From: CALBPI01 sp038533155
GTDB lineage: Bacteria > Pseudomonadota > Gammaproteobacteria > Steroidobacterales > Woeseiaceae
Assembly: GCA_038533155.1 (NCBI GenBank)
Contig: JBCAZH010000004.1
Span: forward strand, 46,838-110,837
Direction: 5' to 3'
DNA length: 64,000 nt
Below, piece by piece: positions 1 to 7,863 of this stretch (position 1 is its first letter; every line of letters starts with the position of its first letter). Under the pieces are notes generated by a model. It made no database searches and was not told where the DNA came from. It saw only the letters and a program-made list of their open reading frames with translations. The position numbers and the translations under genes are program-made.

Positions 1-36
1 TGCGGTAATCAATCCGCGAAGTATCCCGAGTTCCAT
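1..36 (-). CDS. ccoQ: CcoQ (FixQ-type) cbb3 oxidase subunit IV, first 12 codons only
   Basis: The minus strand just after the ccoO stop reads an ATG followed by codons for MELGILRGLITA, and the window edge then cuts the gene. A GAGG Shine-Dalgarno sits five bases before this ATG and overlaps the ccoO stop region. CcoQ is a very small single-pass membrane protein that stabilises cbb3 oxidase, and it normally follows ccoO. The call rests on position, the ribosome binding site and a CcoQ-like first dozen residues; the membrane segment itself is outside the window. Confidence 0.65.
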   Translation of the reverse strand, partial: MELGILRGLITA

Positions 37-38
37 AG

Positions 39-644
39 CTACCTCGCACTTCTTGCAAGGCCGAGCCCTTGCAGATACGCAACCAGCGCGTCCATTTCGG
101 TTTTGCCACTGACCGCTGCTGCAGCACCTTCGATGTCCGCGTCGCTGTAGGGATCTCCCAGCATTTGCAGTGCGCGGATTTTGCGGGCAACGAGATCGCC
201 GTCCACGGTTGCCTCATTGAGCCAGGGATAGGCCGGCATGTTCGACTCGGGCACCAGCTCCGTTGGCTTCGTGAGGTGGATCACGTGCCACTCATCGCTG
301 TAGCGACCGCCGACCCGTGCGAGGTCGGGACCCGTGCGTTTCGAACCGAACTGGAAAGGGCGATCGTAAACCGACTCACCGGCAACCGAGTACGGCCCGT
401 AGCGTTCCGTCTCGGATCGGAAGGGTCGTACTTGTTGCGAATGACAGCCGTAGCATCCTTCGCGAATGTAGATATCTCGCCCCGCCAGTTGCAATGCGGG
501 ATATGGCTCGACACCCTCGAGCGGTTCTGTGCCGGCGCCACTCGCCATCAGCGGCAGAATCTCGATGAGTCCACCGATGGAGATGACAAGAATCACAAGG
601 ATGCTCATCAAGCGGACGTTCTTTTCTAGGATTTCATGTTTCAT
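39..644 (-). CDS. ccoO: cbb3-type cytochrome c oxidase subunit II (CcoO)
   Basis: Membrane-anchored monohaem cytochrome c that passes electrons from the c-type haems to the CcoN catalytic core of the high-affinity oxidase. The 201-residue protein has one N-terminal membrane segment (about residues 12-33). Its haem motif is GCYGCHSQQVRPF, with Cys64, Cys67 and His68, and the likely axial Met is Met136 in NMPAYPW. Length and motif spacing match the family. It lies 11 bases downstream of ccoN on the same strand and is followed by ccoQ, so ccoN-ccoO-ccoQ form one operon, probably induced at low oxygen through the FNR box upstream of ccoN. Confidence 0.95.
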   Translation of the reverse strand: MKHEILEKNVRLMSILVILVISIGGLIEILPLMASGAGTEPLEGVEPYPALQLAGRDIYIREGCYGCHSQQVRPFRSETERYGPYSVAGESVYDRPFQFGSKRTGPDLARVGGRYSDEWHVIHLTKPTELVPESNMPAYPWLNEATVDGDLVARKIRALQMLGDPYSDADIEGAAAAVSGKTEMDALVAYLQGLGLARSAR

Positions 645-655
645 CGTTGATCCCC

Positions 656-2071
656 TTACGCCGGCAGTGCGACCGGTGCGGGTTCAGGCGCTTTGCGCGG
701 GATAGTGCGGTAGACGTTGTAGACCATGATCAGCATGCTCGCGAAAAAAATCAGTCCGCCGAGTAACCGGATGCCGTAGTACGGGTAGGTGAACTTCAAC
801 GACTCGATAAAGCTGTAAGTCAGCGTGCCGTCTGCGTTAACCGCACGCCACATCAATCCTTGAGCGATTCCCGAGACCCACATGGATGCGGCATACAAGA
901 CGACGCCGATAGTCGCCATCCAGAAGTGCACGTTGATCAGCCGCGTCGAGTACATTTTCTCAAGGCCATACAACTTCGGGATCAAGCAATACAGTGAGCC
1001 GATGGTCATCATCGCTACCCAGCCGAGTGCGCCAGAGTGCACGTGTCCGATGGTCCAATCTGTGTAGTGGGAGAGCGCGTTGACCGTTTTGATCGACATC
1101 ATCGGGCCTTCGAAGGTCGACATCCCGTAGAACGACAAGGACACGATCATGAATTTCAGGATTGGGTCGCTACGCAGTTTGTCCCAGGCGCCTGACAACG
1201 TCATGATGCCGTTGATCATGCCGCCCCACGAAGGCGCCAGCAGGATGATCGAAAACACCATGCCCAGCGATTGGGCCCAGTCGGGCAGCGACGTGTAGTG
1301 CAGGTGATGTGGACCCGCCCACATGTAGATCGCGATCAATGCCCAGAAGTGAACAACCGACAGCCGGTAGGAGTAGATCGGGCGATTGGCCTGCTTCGGA
1401 ACGAAGTAGTACATCATTCCGAGAAAGCCGGCTGTTAAGAAAAAGCCAACGGCGTTGTGGCCGTACCACCATTGCATCATCGCGTCGACGACGCCGCTGT
1501 AAATCGGATAGGACTTCGTCAACGAAACGGGAATCGCGAGGTTATTGAAAATGTGCAACACCGCGACAGTCAGGATGAAAGCCGCGAAAAACCAGTTCGC
1601 GACATAGACGTGCTTCACCTTGCGATGGGCGATCGTGCCAAAAAACACGACCGCATAACTGATCCACACAATTGCGATCAGAAGGTCGATCGGCCATTCC
1701 AGCTCCGCATACTCCTTCCCCTGGGTGATGCCCAGCGGCAAGGTGATGGCGGCGAGCACAATGACTAGTTGCCAACCCCAGAATGTAAAACTGGCGAGCT
1801 TGTCGAAAGCCAGTCTGGCGTGACAGGTTCTTTGGACGACGTAATAGGAGGTCGCGAAAAGAGCACAGCCGCCGAAAGCGAAGATGACTGCGTTTGTATG
1901 GAGCGGTCTGAGCCGGCTGTAGGTCAAGAACGGCAAGTCGAAGCTGAGCCATGGCCAAATCAGCTGCGCTGCGATCAAGACGCCAACCAGCATGCCGACG
2001 ACGCCCCACAGCACGGTAGCCAGTGCGAACTGCCGCACCACTGTGTCGTTATAGGTTGCTGAAGTTTGCAT
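656..2071 (-). CDS. ccoN: cbb3-type cytochrome c oxidase catalytic subunit I (CcoN)
   Basis: Catalytic haem-copper subunit that reduces oxygen to water and pumps protons in the cytoplasmic membrane. The 471-residue protein is almost wholly transmembrane. Likely metal ligands are visible: His58 (PLHTNAV) for haem b, His205 (YGHNAVGF) with His255 and His256 (GPHHLHY) for CuB, and His343/His345 (IGHVHSG) for haem b3 and haem b. Tyr249 is in the region of the cross-linked tyrosine. Length is normal. It is the first gene of the operon; an FNR-type palindrome is centred about 41.5 bases before the start predicted from a TAGCAT -10 element, the position expected for class II activation. Confidence 0.96.
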   Translation of the reverse strand: MQTSATYNDTVVRQFALATVLWGVVGMLVGVLIAAQLIWPWLSFDLPFLTYSRLRPLHTNAVIFAFGGCALFATSYYVVQRTCHARLAFDKLASFTFWGWQLVIVLAAITLPLGITQGKEYAELEWPIDLLIAIVWISYAVVFFGTIAHRKVKHVYVANWFFAAFILTVAVLHIFNNLAIPVSLTKSYPIYSGVVDAMMQWWYGHNAVGFFLTAGFLGMMYYFVPKQANRPIYSYRLSVVHFWALIAIYMWAGPHHLHYTSLPDWAQSLGMVFSIILLAPSWGGMINGIMTLSGAWDKLRSDPILKFMIVSLSFYGMSTFEGPMMSIKTVNALSHYTDWTIGHVHSGALGWVAMMTIGSLYCLIPKLYGLEKMYSTRLINVHFWMATIGVVLYAASMWVSGIAQGLMWRAVNADGTLTYSFIESLKFTYPYYGIRLLGGLIFFASMLIMVYNVYRTIPRKAPEPAPVALPA

Positions 2072-2133
2072 AGATCGTTGTCCCGGTGTTTTTCGTAAAC
2101 CTCGAGCCGAGAGCCCTTCCCGGCATAGGCGAA

Positions 2134-2139
2134 ATGCTA
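2134..2139 (-). promoter_or_regulatory. Putative -10 element of ccoN
   Basis: The minus strand reads TAGCAT here (4 of 6 to TATAAT). A transcript starting seven bases downstream, near 2127, would place the FNR palindrome centre (2168.5) about 41.5 bases upstream. This spacing is typical of FNR-activated promoters, which usually lack a good -35 box. Supported only by spacing and a partial match. Confidence 0.4.
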
Positions 2140-2161
2140 AGTTCGAAATTGGGCCGCCAAA

Positions 2162-2175
2162 ATGACCTAGGTCAA
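2162..2175. promoter_or_regulatory. FNR/Anr box between ccoN and the HemN-like gene
   Basis: The sequence ATGACCTAGGTCAA contains a perfect 12-base palindrome (TGACCTAGGTCA). It matches the Anr/FNR consensus TTGAC/T-N4-A/GTCAA with one mismatch at the first base. It lies between two divergent genes of low-oxygen metabolism, and an FNR-family gene with an intact iron-sulphur motif is encoded 1.5 kb away. The inference is that FNR activates ccoNOQ and possibly the divergent HemN-like gene. Confidence 0.75.
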
Positions 2176-2239
2176 TTTCAAGCGGGTTTCGAGTTGCTAA
2201 AGTGCCGACTGAGAATTCCCGGAATTGGGGTAGGGCGAT

Positions 2240-3622
2240 ATGGAACAGCTCAAAGATGGATCTTTGCTACGACTCGGGCGGCAGTTTGGGGTGAGTTCAC
2301 CGCCACTCGGCGTATCGGGTGAGTTCGAGCACTTTGATCTTGGGTTGCGGGTGGGGGCATTTCGCAATGCGATGCGCGAGGCGAATGAGCAGTTGATCCC
2401 AGCGCGCCTCGGTTTGACGGTGCAATTGCCTTTTTGTTCGTCGCTTTGCTACCACTGCGCACGGATGAAAAAGGTGACACGCAACGCACGTTTGATGTCG
2501 ACGTACGTTGATGCTTTATGCCGTGAAATGCGCGAAAAAAGTGAACTCGTTGATCAGGATCGGCTGGTGGATCAAGTCTGGTTCGTCGGCGGCTCTCCGC
2601 TGTATCTGGGAAACGCTGTCCTGGGTCGTGTCATGGCACAGATCGCAGAGAGCTTCTCGATTTCTGGGTCCACGCGCAGGTACTTTTTCATCGAACTCGA
2701 CGCGCGAACTGCGACGCCGCAACATGTGGCCCAGTTGTCGATGTTGGGAATCAATGCGCTGCGGCTGTGGGTGCCGGCAATGTCACCGTCCGTCCAAAAA
2801 ACAATTAATCGCCAGCAATCGACAGAGGCGCTGTCGTCCCTTGTCATGGCGTCTCGACGCACGAGCTACCGAGATGTGACGCTAGCGACTCGAATCGGCC
2901 TGCCGATGCAGTCGCTTGAGAGTCTAGTCGTGGATGTCGATTGGTTCGGTGATCTGGGTCCTGACAATTTGATCGTTGAGCGTTATCAGCATCGGCCGGG
3001 ATTAAATGCCGCGCAGCGTTTGATTCCACGGAACCTGCTTCCAGAGGTAGAACGGGTCGATGAGATGGAACAAGTGGCCTATGAGCGGCTGGAGCTGGCC
3101 GGGTACCACCATCTTGGATTGGGCCACTTCACGCGCGACGACAGCGTGTTGTACAAAGCACGGCAAGAAGGAAACTTACAACGAGGACTACTGGGCTACA
3201 TGGCGGGCGCGGGCGCTCACATGCTCGGCTTTGGTGCTGGCGCTGTTTCGCGACTCGAAGACCGGCTGTTTCGTGCGCCAAACGATCTTGAGTCTTATAT
3301 GCGCAGCGTCGACGACGGTGACCTTGCGATTGGATCTGGCGTTGCGCTAGATCGCGCACAACTGCGAGCCAGTTTCGTGGTCGAGCGAATTTTGTGCGAT
3401 GGAATCTGTCGTGAGGCGGATTGGTCAGCGTGTTTCGATATCAGTTTTGACCGATATGTCGAAGCTCTGATGCCTTATATTGACCGGTTGATCTTGGACG
3501 GAAAGCTGAAAAGCGACGCACGAAGTTTGACACTGACAGCTAGTGGTCGAAAAAGCCTCGACGAAGTCGTCGATTGCTTCGAACGATCCTTGTCCGACGA
3601 CACGGTGCTGTCACTGCACTGA
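2240..3622 (+). CDS. Diverged HemN-like radical SAM protein
   Basis: The 460-residue protein follows the layout of oxygen-independent coproporphyrinogen III dehydrogenase (HemN) from end to end and keeps the C-x3-C-x2-C cluster motif (Cys66, Cys70, Cys73 in PFCSSLCYHC). It departs from HemN at several conserved places. The YVH before the cysteines is TVQ (Thr60, Gln62). The cysteine two residues after the motif is Arg75. GGGTP is VGGSP. The GVQ glutamine is Pro179, and the aspartate four residues before GLP is Ala216. Glu152 and Arg191 appear kept. It sits beside ccoNOQ and fnr behind an FNR box, where HemN-like genes are often found. The product may bind a cluster but is doubtful as a coproporphyrinogen dehydrogenase. 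The ATG start has only a weak GGGGTAGGG ribosome site. Confidence 0.75.
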   Translation: MEQLKDGSLLRLGRQFGVSSPPLGVSGEFEHFDLGLRVGAFRNAMREANEQLIPARLGLTVQLPFCSSLCYHCARMKKVTRNARLMSTYVDALCREMREKSELVDQDRLVDQVWFVGGSPLYLGNAVLGRVMAQIAESFSISGSTRRYFFIELDARTATPQHVAQLSMLGINALRLWVPAMSPSVQKTINRQQSTEALSSLVMASRRTSYRDVTLATRIGLPMQSLESLVVDVDWFGDLGPDNLIVERYQHRPGLNAAQRLIPRNLLPEVERVDEMEQVAYERLELAGYHHLGLGHFTRDDSVLYKARQEGNLQRGLLGYMAGAGAHMLGFGAGAVSRLEDRLFRAPNDLESYMRSVDDGDLAIGSGVALDRAQLRASFVVERILCDGICREADWSACFDISFDRYVEALMPYIDRLILDGKLKSDARSLTLTASGRKSLDEVVDCFERSLSDDTVLSLH

Positions 3623-3670
3623 AACATCGGGTCTGTTAGGCTGTACGCACAAAGCAGGCGAGGTGTGGTT

Positions 3671-4402
3671 ATGGGGACCAAATCGCCGGTTCTGCGGGGA
3701 CAGGATGTCGACGCCAAGTGCAGTGGTTGCCAAGTAGGCCATTTTTGTCTTGCGGCCGGATCGGATTCAGAAACATTGGAGCAGCTCGATGAGCTACTCG
3801 TCGTCGACGAGTGCATCGAGAGCGGTGCGCATGTGGCGCGACGCGGGGACGCGTTTCGTGGTGTGCTCGCTGTTCGGCGCGGTTGCTTCAAAAGCTACCG
3901 CATTGATCGAGAGGGGCGAGAGCAAGTTCGCCGCTTCCATTTTCCTGGAGAACTCATCGGTCTTGATGCCGTCAGCCGCGGCATCTATCAGGACAGTACC
4001 GTCGCTCTACAGGACAGCGCGACTTGCGCAATCGACTACCAGCAGTTACTGAATCTGTCACAGTGCGCCAAAGGATTGCAGCAACAGCTATTTCGATTGT
4101 TTTCGGGTCAGCTTGCCGAGGCGCAGTTACACGCCGGTGAATTTACAGCGGAAGAACGAATTGCGGCGTTCGTTTGCAACATTTCTGAGCGATTGGCGGC
4201 GCGGGGGCACGATGCTGAGCAGTTCGAGCTGGCTATGTCGCGCAACGATATTGGCAATCATCTCGGATTGGCCACCGAAACCGTCAGCCGAGTGTTTTCG
4301 CGGCTTCGCTCGGCAGGCGTGCTGAACGTGCGACGTAAGCACATCACGATCCTAGATCGACTGGCTTTGTTTCAGTTGGCGGAAGCCGTCACCGACCACT
4401 GA
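3671..4402 (+). CDS. fnr: FNR/Anr-type oxygen-responsive transcription regulator
   Basis: Crp-Fnr family regulator, active as a dimer when it holds an oxygen-labile [4Fe-4S] cluster. In the 243-residue protein the N-terminal cysteines are Cys17, Cys20 and Cys26 (C-x2-C-x5-C, as in FNR), with a fourth at Cys119 in the cyclic-nucleotide-like barrel. The recognition helix has E-x-x-S-R (Glu203, Ser206, Arg207 in ETVSR), the FNR signature for reading TTGAT half-sites. I chose the ATG at 3671 over a GTG six bases earlier because the GAGG at 3660-3663 is well spaced only for the ATG. It follows the HemN-like gene by 48 bases, probably in one transcript. The palindrome upstream of ccoN is its likely target. 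Confidence 0.93.
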   Translation: MGTKSPVLRGQDVDAKCSGCQVGHFCLAAGSDSETLEQLDELLVVDECIESGAHVARRGDAFRGVLAVRRGCFKSYRIDREGREQVRRFHFPGELIGLDAVSRGIYQDSTVALQDSATCAIDYQQLLNLSQCAKGLQQQLFRLFSGQLAEAQLHAGEFTAEERIAAFVCNISERLAARGHDAEQFELAMSRNDIGNHLGLATETVSRVFSRLRSAGVLNVRRKHITILDRLALFQLAEAVTDH

Positions 4403-4497
4403 TCGCCTGGCGCAATTCGCAGCCGAAATCGAATCGAATCGGTGACCTCAGTCGTCTGGGCCGCTACTATTGCGGCGACTGAAGTGGAGTGACCCAG

Positions 4498-5691
4498 ATG
4501 TTTGATGTTTCACCGATGCCGGGAGACCCGATCCTTGCGTTGATGGCTGCGTACCGACAGGACGATTCGCCTAACAAGGTCGATCTTGGCGTCGGCGTCT
4601 ACCAGGACGATTCTGGACATACGCCAGTCCTGCGAGCGGTTGCAGCGGCCGAACGGGTCTTGCTCGAGGCTCAGACGACGAAGAGCTACGTCGGTATCGC
4701 CGGTTTCGAAGACTTCAACCAGAGCATGCAAACCTTGCTGTTTGGTGAGCAGCATGCCGCCTTGCGCGATGGTCGTGTGACTACCATTCAAACGGCAGGC
4801 GGTTCGGGCGGCTTACGCGTTGCGGGCGAGTTGATCGCAAGCTTGAGACCCGGCGCGACGATCTGGGTAACTACGCCGACTTGGGCGAATCACACACCGC
4901 TTCTTGGGTCTACCGGGTTACAGCTCAAATCGGTTCGATACTACGATGCCGAGAAGGGCAGGCTCGATACACAGGGCTTGTTGGAGGATGTCGCGCAAAT
5001 TCCTGCAGGGGATGTGTTGTTACTGCACGGCTGTTGTCACAACCCAACGGGCGCCGATTTGACACCCGAACTGTGGCGCGATCTGACCTCGATCTGCGTG
5101 GACCACGATTTGCTGCCCTTCGTCGATACCGCTTATCAAGGTTTCGCGATGGGACTGGACGAAGATGCAGCGGGCGTCCGTTACATGGCGGAGCAAGTGC
5201 CCGAAATGCTCGCAGTGAATTCGTGTTCGAAGAACTTTGGTCTGTACAGAGAACGAACAGGGGCGCTGTGTGCGCTTGCTGAATCTGGGCCGCATGCTGA
5301 CGCGATTCGGACGCACTTGATGAAAATTACCCGCTCGATGATCTCGATGCCGCCTGATCACGGGGCTCGAATCGTCGGGACGATTCTGGGCGATGAGAAT
5401 CTCACTTCGATGTGGTTAGAGGAACTCGGCGAGATGCGCGGTCGCATGATCGACCAGCGACGGCAGTTTGTGGCGGCGCTCGAGCCTCATGGTCTAGCCG
5501 ATCGATTCGGTTTCGTCGCGGAGCAAACCGGTATGTTCTCGTTGCTCGGTATCGATCGCGAGACCATCGACAGGCTCAGAGCCGAACACCACGTCTATAT
5601 CGTGGGTTCGAGCCGCATTAACGTGGCTGGCCTAACACGAAGCAAGGTCGGCTATATTGCGGAGGCTTTAGCTGCAACCATAGCCGCGTGA
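4498..5691 (+). CDS. Aspartate/aromatic amino acid aminotransferase (class I, AspC/TyrB type)
   Basis: PLP enzyme moving an amino group between aspartate or an aromatic amino acid and 2-oxoglutarate in the cytosol. The 397-residue protein has the hallmarks of subgroup I-alpha: Lys245 in NSCSKNFGLY for the Schiff base, Asn182 in HGCCHNPTG, Asp210 and Tyr213 in DTAYQGF, and Arg253 downstream. The motifs do not separate AspC from TyrB/PhhC, so no symbol is given. The ATG at 4498 has GGAG eight bases before it; the upstream in-frame GTG lies inside that ribosome site. It is monocistronic. Its last 40 bases overlap the end of the convergent GGDEF-EAL gene. Confidence 0.92.
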   Translation: MFDVSPMPGDPILALMAAYRQDDSPNKVDLGVGVYQDDSGHTPVLRAVAAAERVLLEAQTTKSYVGIAGFEDFNQSMQTLLFGEQHAALRDGRVTTIQTAGGSGGLRVAGELIASLRPGATIWVTTPTWANHTPLLGSTGLQLKSVRYYDAEKGRLDTQGLLEDVAQIPAGDVLLLHGCCHNPTGADLTPELWRDLTSICVDHDLLPFVDTAYQGFAMGLDEDAAGVRYMAEQVPEMLAVNSCSKNFGLYRERTGALCALAESGPHADAIRTHLMKITRSMISMPPDHGARIVGTILGDENLTSMWLEELGEMRGRMIDQRRQFVAALEPHGLADRFGFVAEQTGMFSLLGIDRETIDRLRAEHHVYIVGSSRINVAGLTRSKVGYIAEALAATIAA

Positions 5692-7862
5692 TCGGAATTG
5701 ACGACTTCGACGAATCGACCGGTGTCGTTCAGTAACTCACCGAGCTCTTTGGCTGGCAGAGGCTTTGAGAAGTAGTAGCCCTGAATTTCATCGCAGTTCC
5801 GTCGCATTAAGTACTCGAGCTGGGAGTAAGATTCGACCCCCTCGGCAACCGTCTTGAGCTTGAGACTGCTCGCCATGCTGATGATTGCGTTACAAATCGC
5901 TACCGCGTCTTCATCGGGAATATCGCAGACGAAAGAACGATCAATTTTTAGCGAATCGATCGGGAATTGCCGCAGGTAAGCGAGCGACGAATAGCCGGTT
6001 CCAAAGTCATCGATTGCTAGCGCGATACCGATTTGCTTGAGCGTTTGTAGAGCATCTCGCGTCTGCTGGACATTTTGCATTAAGACGCCTTCGGTGAGTT
6101 CAAGCTCAAGTCGATCTGCAGCAATGTCATACGTGCCCAGCGCGGCCTCGACCACGGAAGCGACGTCATCCTGCCAGAATTGCTGACTCGAGAGGTTTAC
6201 GGAAACCGGCACCGAACGGCGTCCCGATGCGGACCACTCTGCCATCTGTCGGCATGCCTCCTGGATGATCCAACGACCGATTGGAACGATCAAACCCGTA
6301 TCTTCGGCGATTGGAATAATTCGCGCGGGTGAAATCCAGCCGCGTTCCGGATGTTTCCAGCGCAGCAATGCCTCGGCGCCCGTGATGCGCCAGTCGCCAA
6401 CACGGACTTTGGGTTGATAGTGCAGCTCGAACTGATTCTGTTCCAGCGCGCGCCTGAGGTCGATCTCGAGGTCCAGACGCTCCAGCGAGCGCACGGAGGT
6501 CGTTTCGGTGCAGAACGAGAACCCGGATCGACCCGCTTGTTTGGCTTGATACATCGCGACGTCCGCCGTTTTCAACAGCGTTTCCTCGTCCTCACCGTCG
6601 TTGGGATAGATCGCGATGCCGATACTGGGTGTGACGACAAACTCGTGCCCCGTGAATTCGAAGGGTGTCTTCAGAGCCTCGATAATCCGAGTAGCGACAT
6701 GTTCAATGTTATCGACCGCTTTTTCGTCGCGAACCAGTAGGGTGAACTCGTCTCCACCTAGGCGAGCGATGTTGCCGTTGCGGGCAAGACCGCGATCGAC
6801 TCGCGACAGGGTATCTTCGGCTCTCAGACAACGCTCGAGGCGTAGCGCAACCATTTTCAACAGCTCATCGCCTGTGCCGTGCCCGAGTGTGTCATTGATG
6901 CGCTTAAAGTGGTCAAGATCGATGTAGAGCAGCGCGAAACGCGACTGCGTCGTACGCGCCTGCTCCATGCATTGCCCTAGTTCGCTCGAGAAGAACTGCC
7001 GGTTAGGAAGACCGGTAAGCGCATCGTAGTAAGCGAGCTGATGAATGCGATCGGTCGCCTCGCGTTGCTCTGTAACATCGCGCACGACAGCGAGTACATT
7101 GCGATCTGATTGCCGGACGAGACGGACCTCAAAGTGTTGGCGCTTGCCAAACTTATCCAGGAGTGAAATCGCAGTCTCTTCAGGTGTGTCATTCTTGAGC
7201 ACCGCCTTGATGTGTTGTCGACAGGCGGTTTCGACCTCCTGTCTTAGAACGTGATCAGCAGCGTCCCAGGCTTCCGTCTGCAGACTGACCGTCCCTGCTG
7301 GGACGCCGGTATAAGTGCTCAGTGCGACATTGTCACCGATCACCTCGCTGTTCTGGTTCAGCAAAAATAGTCGGTCCGGTAGCGCCTCCACAATCGCTTT
7401 GACGCGCGAATGCGACTCGCGCAGAGCGAGTTGCGTTTGTGCACTTCTTAGAATGTAGCGCACACGATATGCGAGCACGGACCAACTAATAGGCTTGACG
7501 ATGAAGTCCGTCGCGCCGACGTCGTATGCCGCATTGACGGACTCAGAATCTTCTCGCCCGGTGATCATGACGATCGGCGTGTAACGCATTTTGGGTTGCT
7601 GTCGAATCCAGGCAGTCAGTTGGAATCCGTTCATTCCGGGCATATCGACATCGAGCAGAATAATGTCGGGGTGTGACCGTTCGACGTGGCGCTTTCCTTC
7701 CTCGGCATTGTCCGCGTCGAGAACGATGAAGCCTGCGTGTTCGAGAAACCGGCGCGTCATCAGTCGGATGGTCGCCTCATCGTCGACGATCAGCACCAAC
7801 GGCGGTCGATCTGGGAACGACCCGGTGATGCTCTCGAAGATTCCAGTAAAGTCGTTTCCCAT
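5652..7862 (-). CDS. Response regulator with PAS, GGDEF and EAL domains
   Basis: Two-component output protein able in principle to make and break c-di-GMP. Order in 736 residues: receiver (about 20-140, phospho-acceptor Asp71, acidic pair Asp27/Asp28, Lys123), PAS-like region (about 150-265), GGDEF domain (280-450, intact GGDEF at 369-373) and EAL domain (465-720, EALLR at 497-501). The EAL catalytic residues look complete: Asp618/Asp619 in DDFGTG, Lys639 and Asp641 in LKIDR, Glu674 in AEGVE. An RAED resembling an inhibitory site precedes GGDEF, with about 14 extra residues between. The start follows the hybrid kinase stop by one base, so the pair form an operon and this receiver is a likely partner of that kinase. 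Confidence 0.93.
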   Translation of the reverse strand: MGNDFTGIFESITGSFPDRPPLVLIVDDEATIRLMTRRFLEHAGFIVLDADNAEEGKRHVERSHPDIILLDVDMPGMNGFQLTAWIRQQPKMRYTPIVMITGREDSESVNAAYDVGATDFIVKPISWSVLAYRVRYILRSAQTQLALRESHSRVKAIVEALPDRLFLLNQNSEVIGDNVALSTYTGVPAGTVSLQTEAWDAADHVLRQEVETACRQHIKAVLKNDTPEETAISLLDKFGKRQHFEVRLVRQSDRNVLAVVRDVTEQREATDRIHQLAYYDALTGLPNRQFFSSELGQCMEQARTTQSRFALLYIDLDHFKRINDTLGHGTGDELLKMVALRLERCLRAEDTLSRVDRGLARNGNIARLGGDEFTLLVRDEKAVDNIEHVATRIIEALKTPFEFTGHEFVVTPSIGIAIYPNDGEDEETLLKTADVAMYQAKQAGRSGFSFCTETTSVRSLERLDLEIDLRRALEQNQFELHYQPKVRVGDWRITGAEALLRWKHPERGWISPARIIPIAEDTGLIVPIGRWIIQEACRQMAEWSASGRRSVPVSVNLSSQQFWQDDVASVVEAALGTYDIAADRLELELTEGVLMQNVQQTRDALQTLKQIGIALAIDDFGTGYSSLAYLRQFPIDSLKIDRSFVCDIPDEDAVAICNAIISMASSLKLKTVAEGVESYSQLEYLMRRNCDEIQGYYFSKPLPAKELGELLNDTGRFVEVVNSDHAAMVAAKASAI

Positions 7863-7863
7863 A

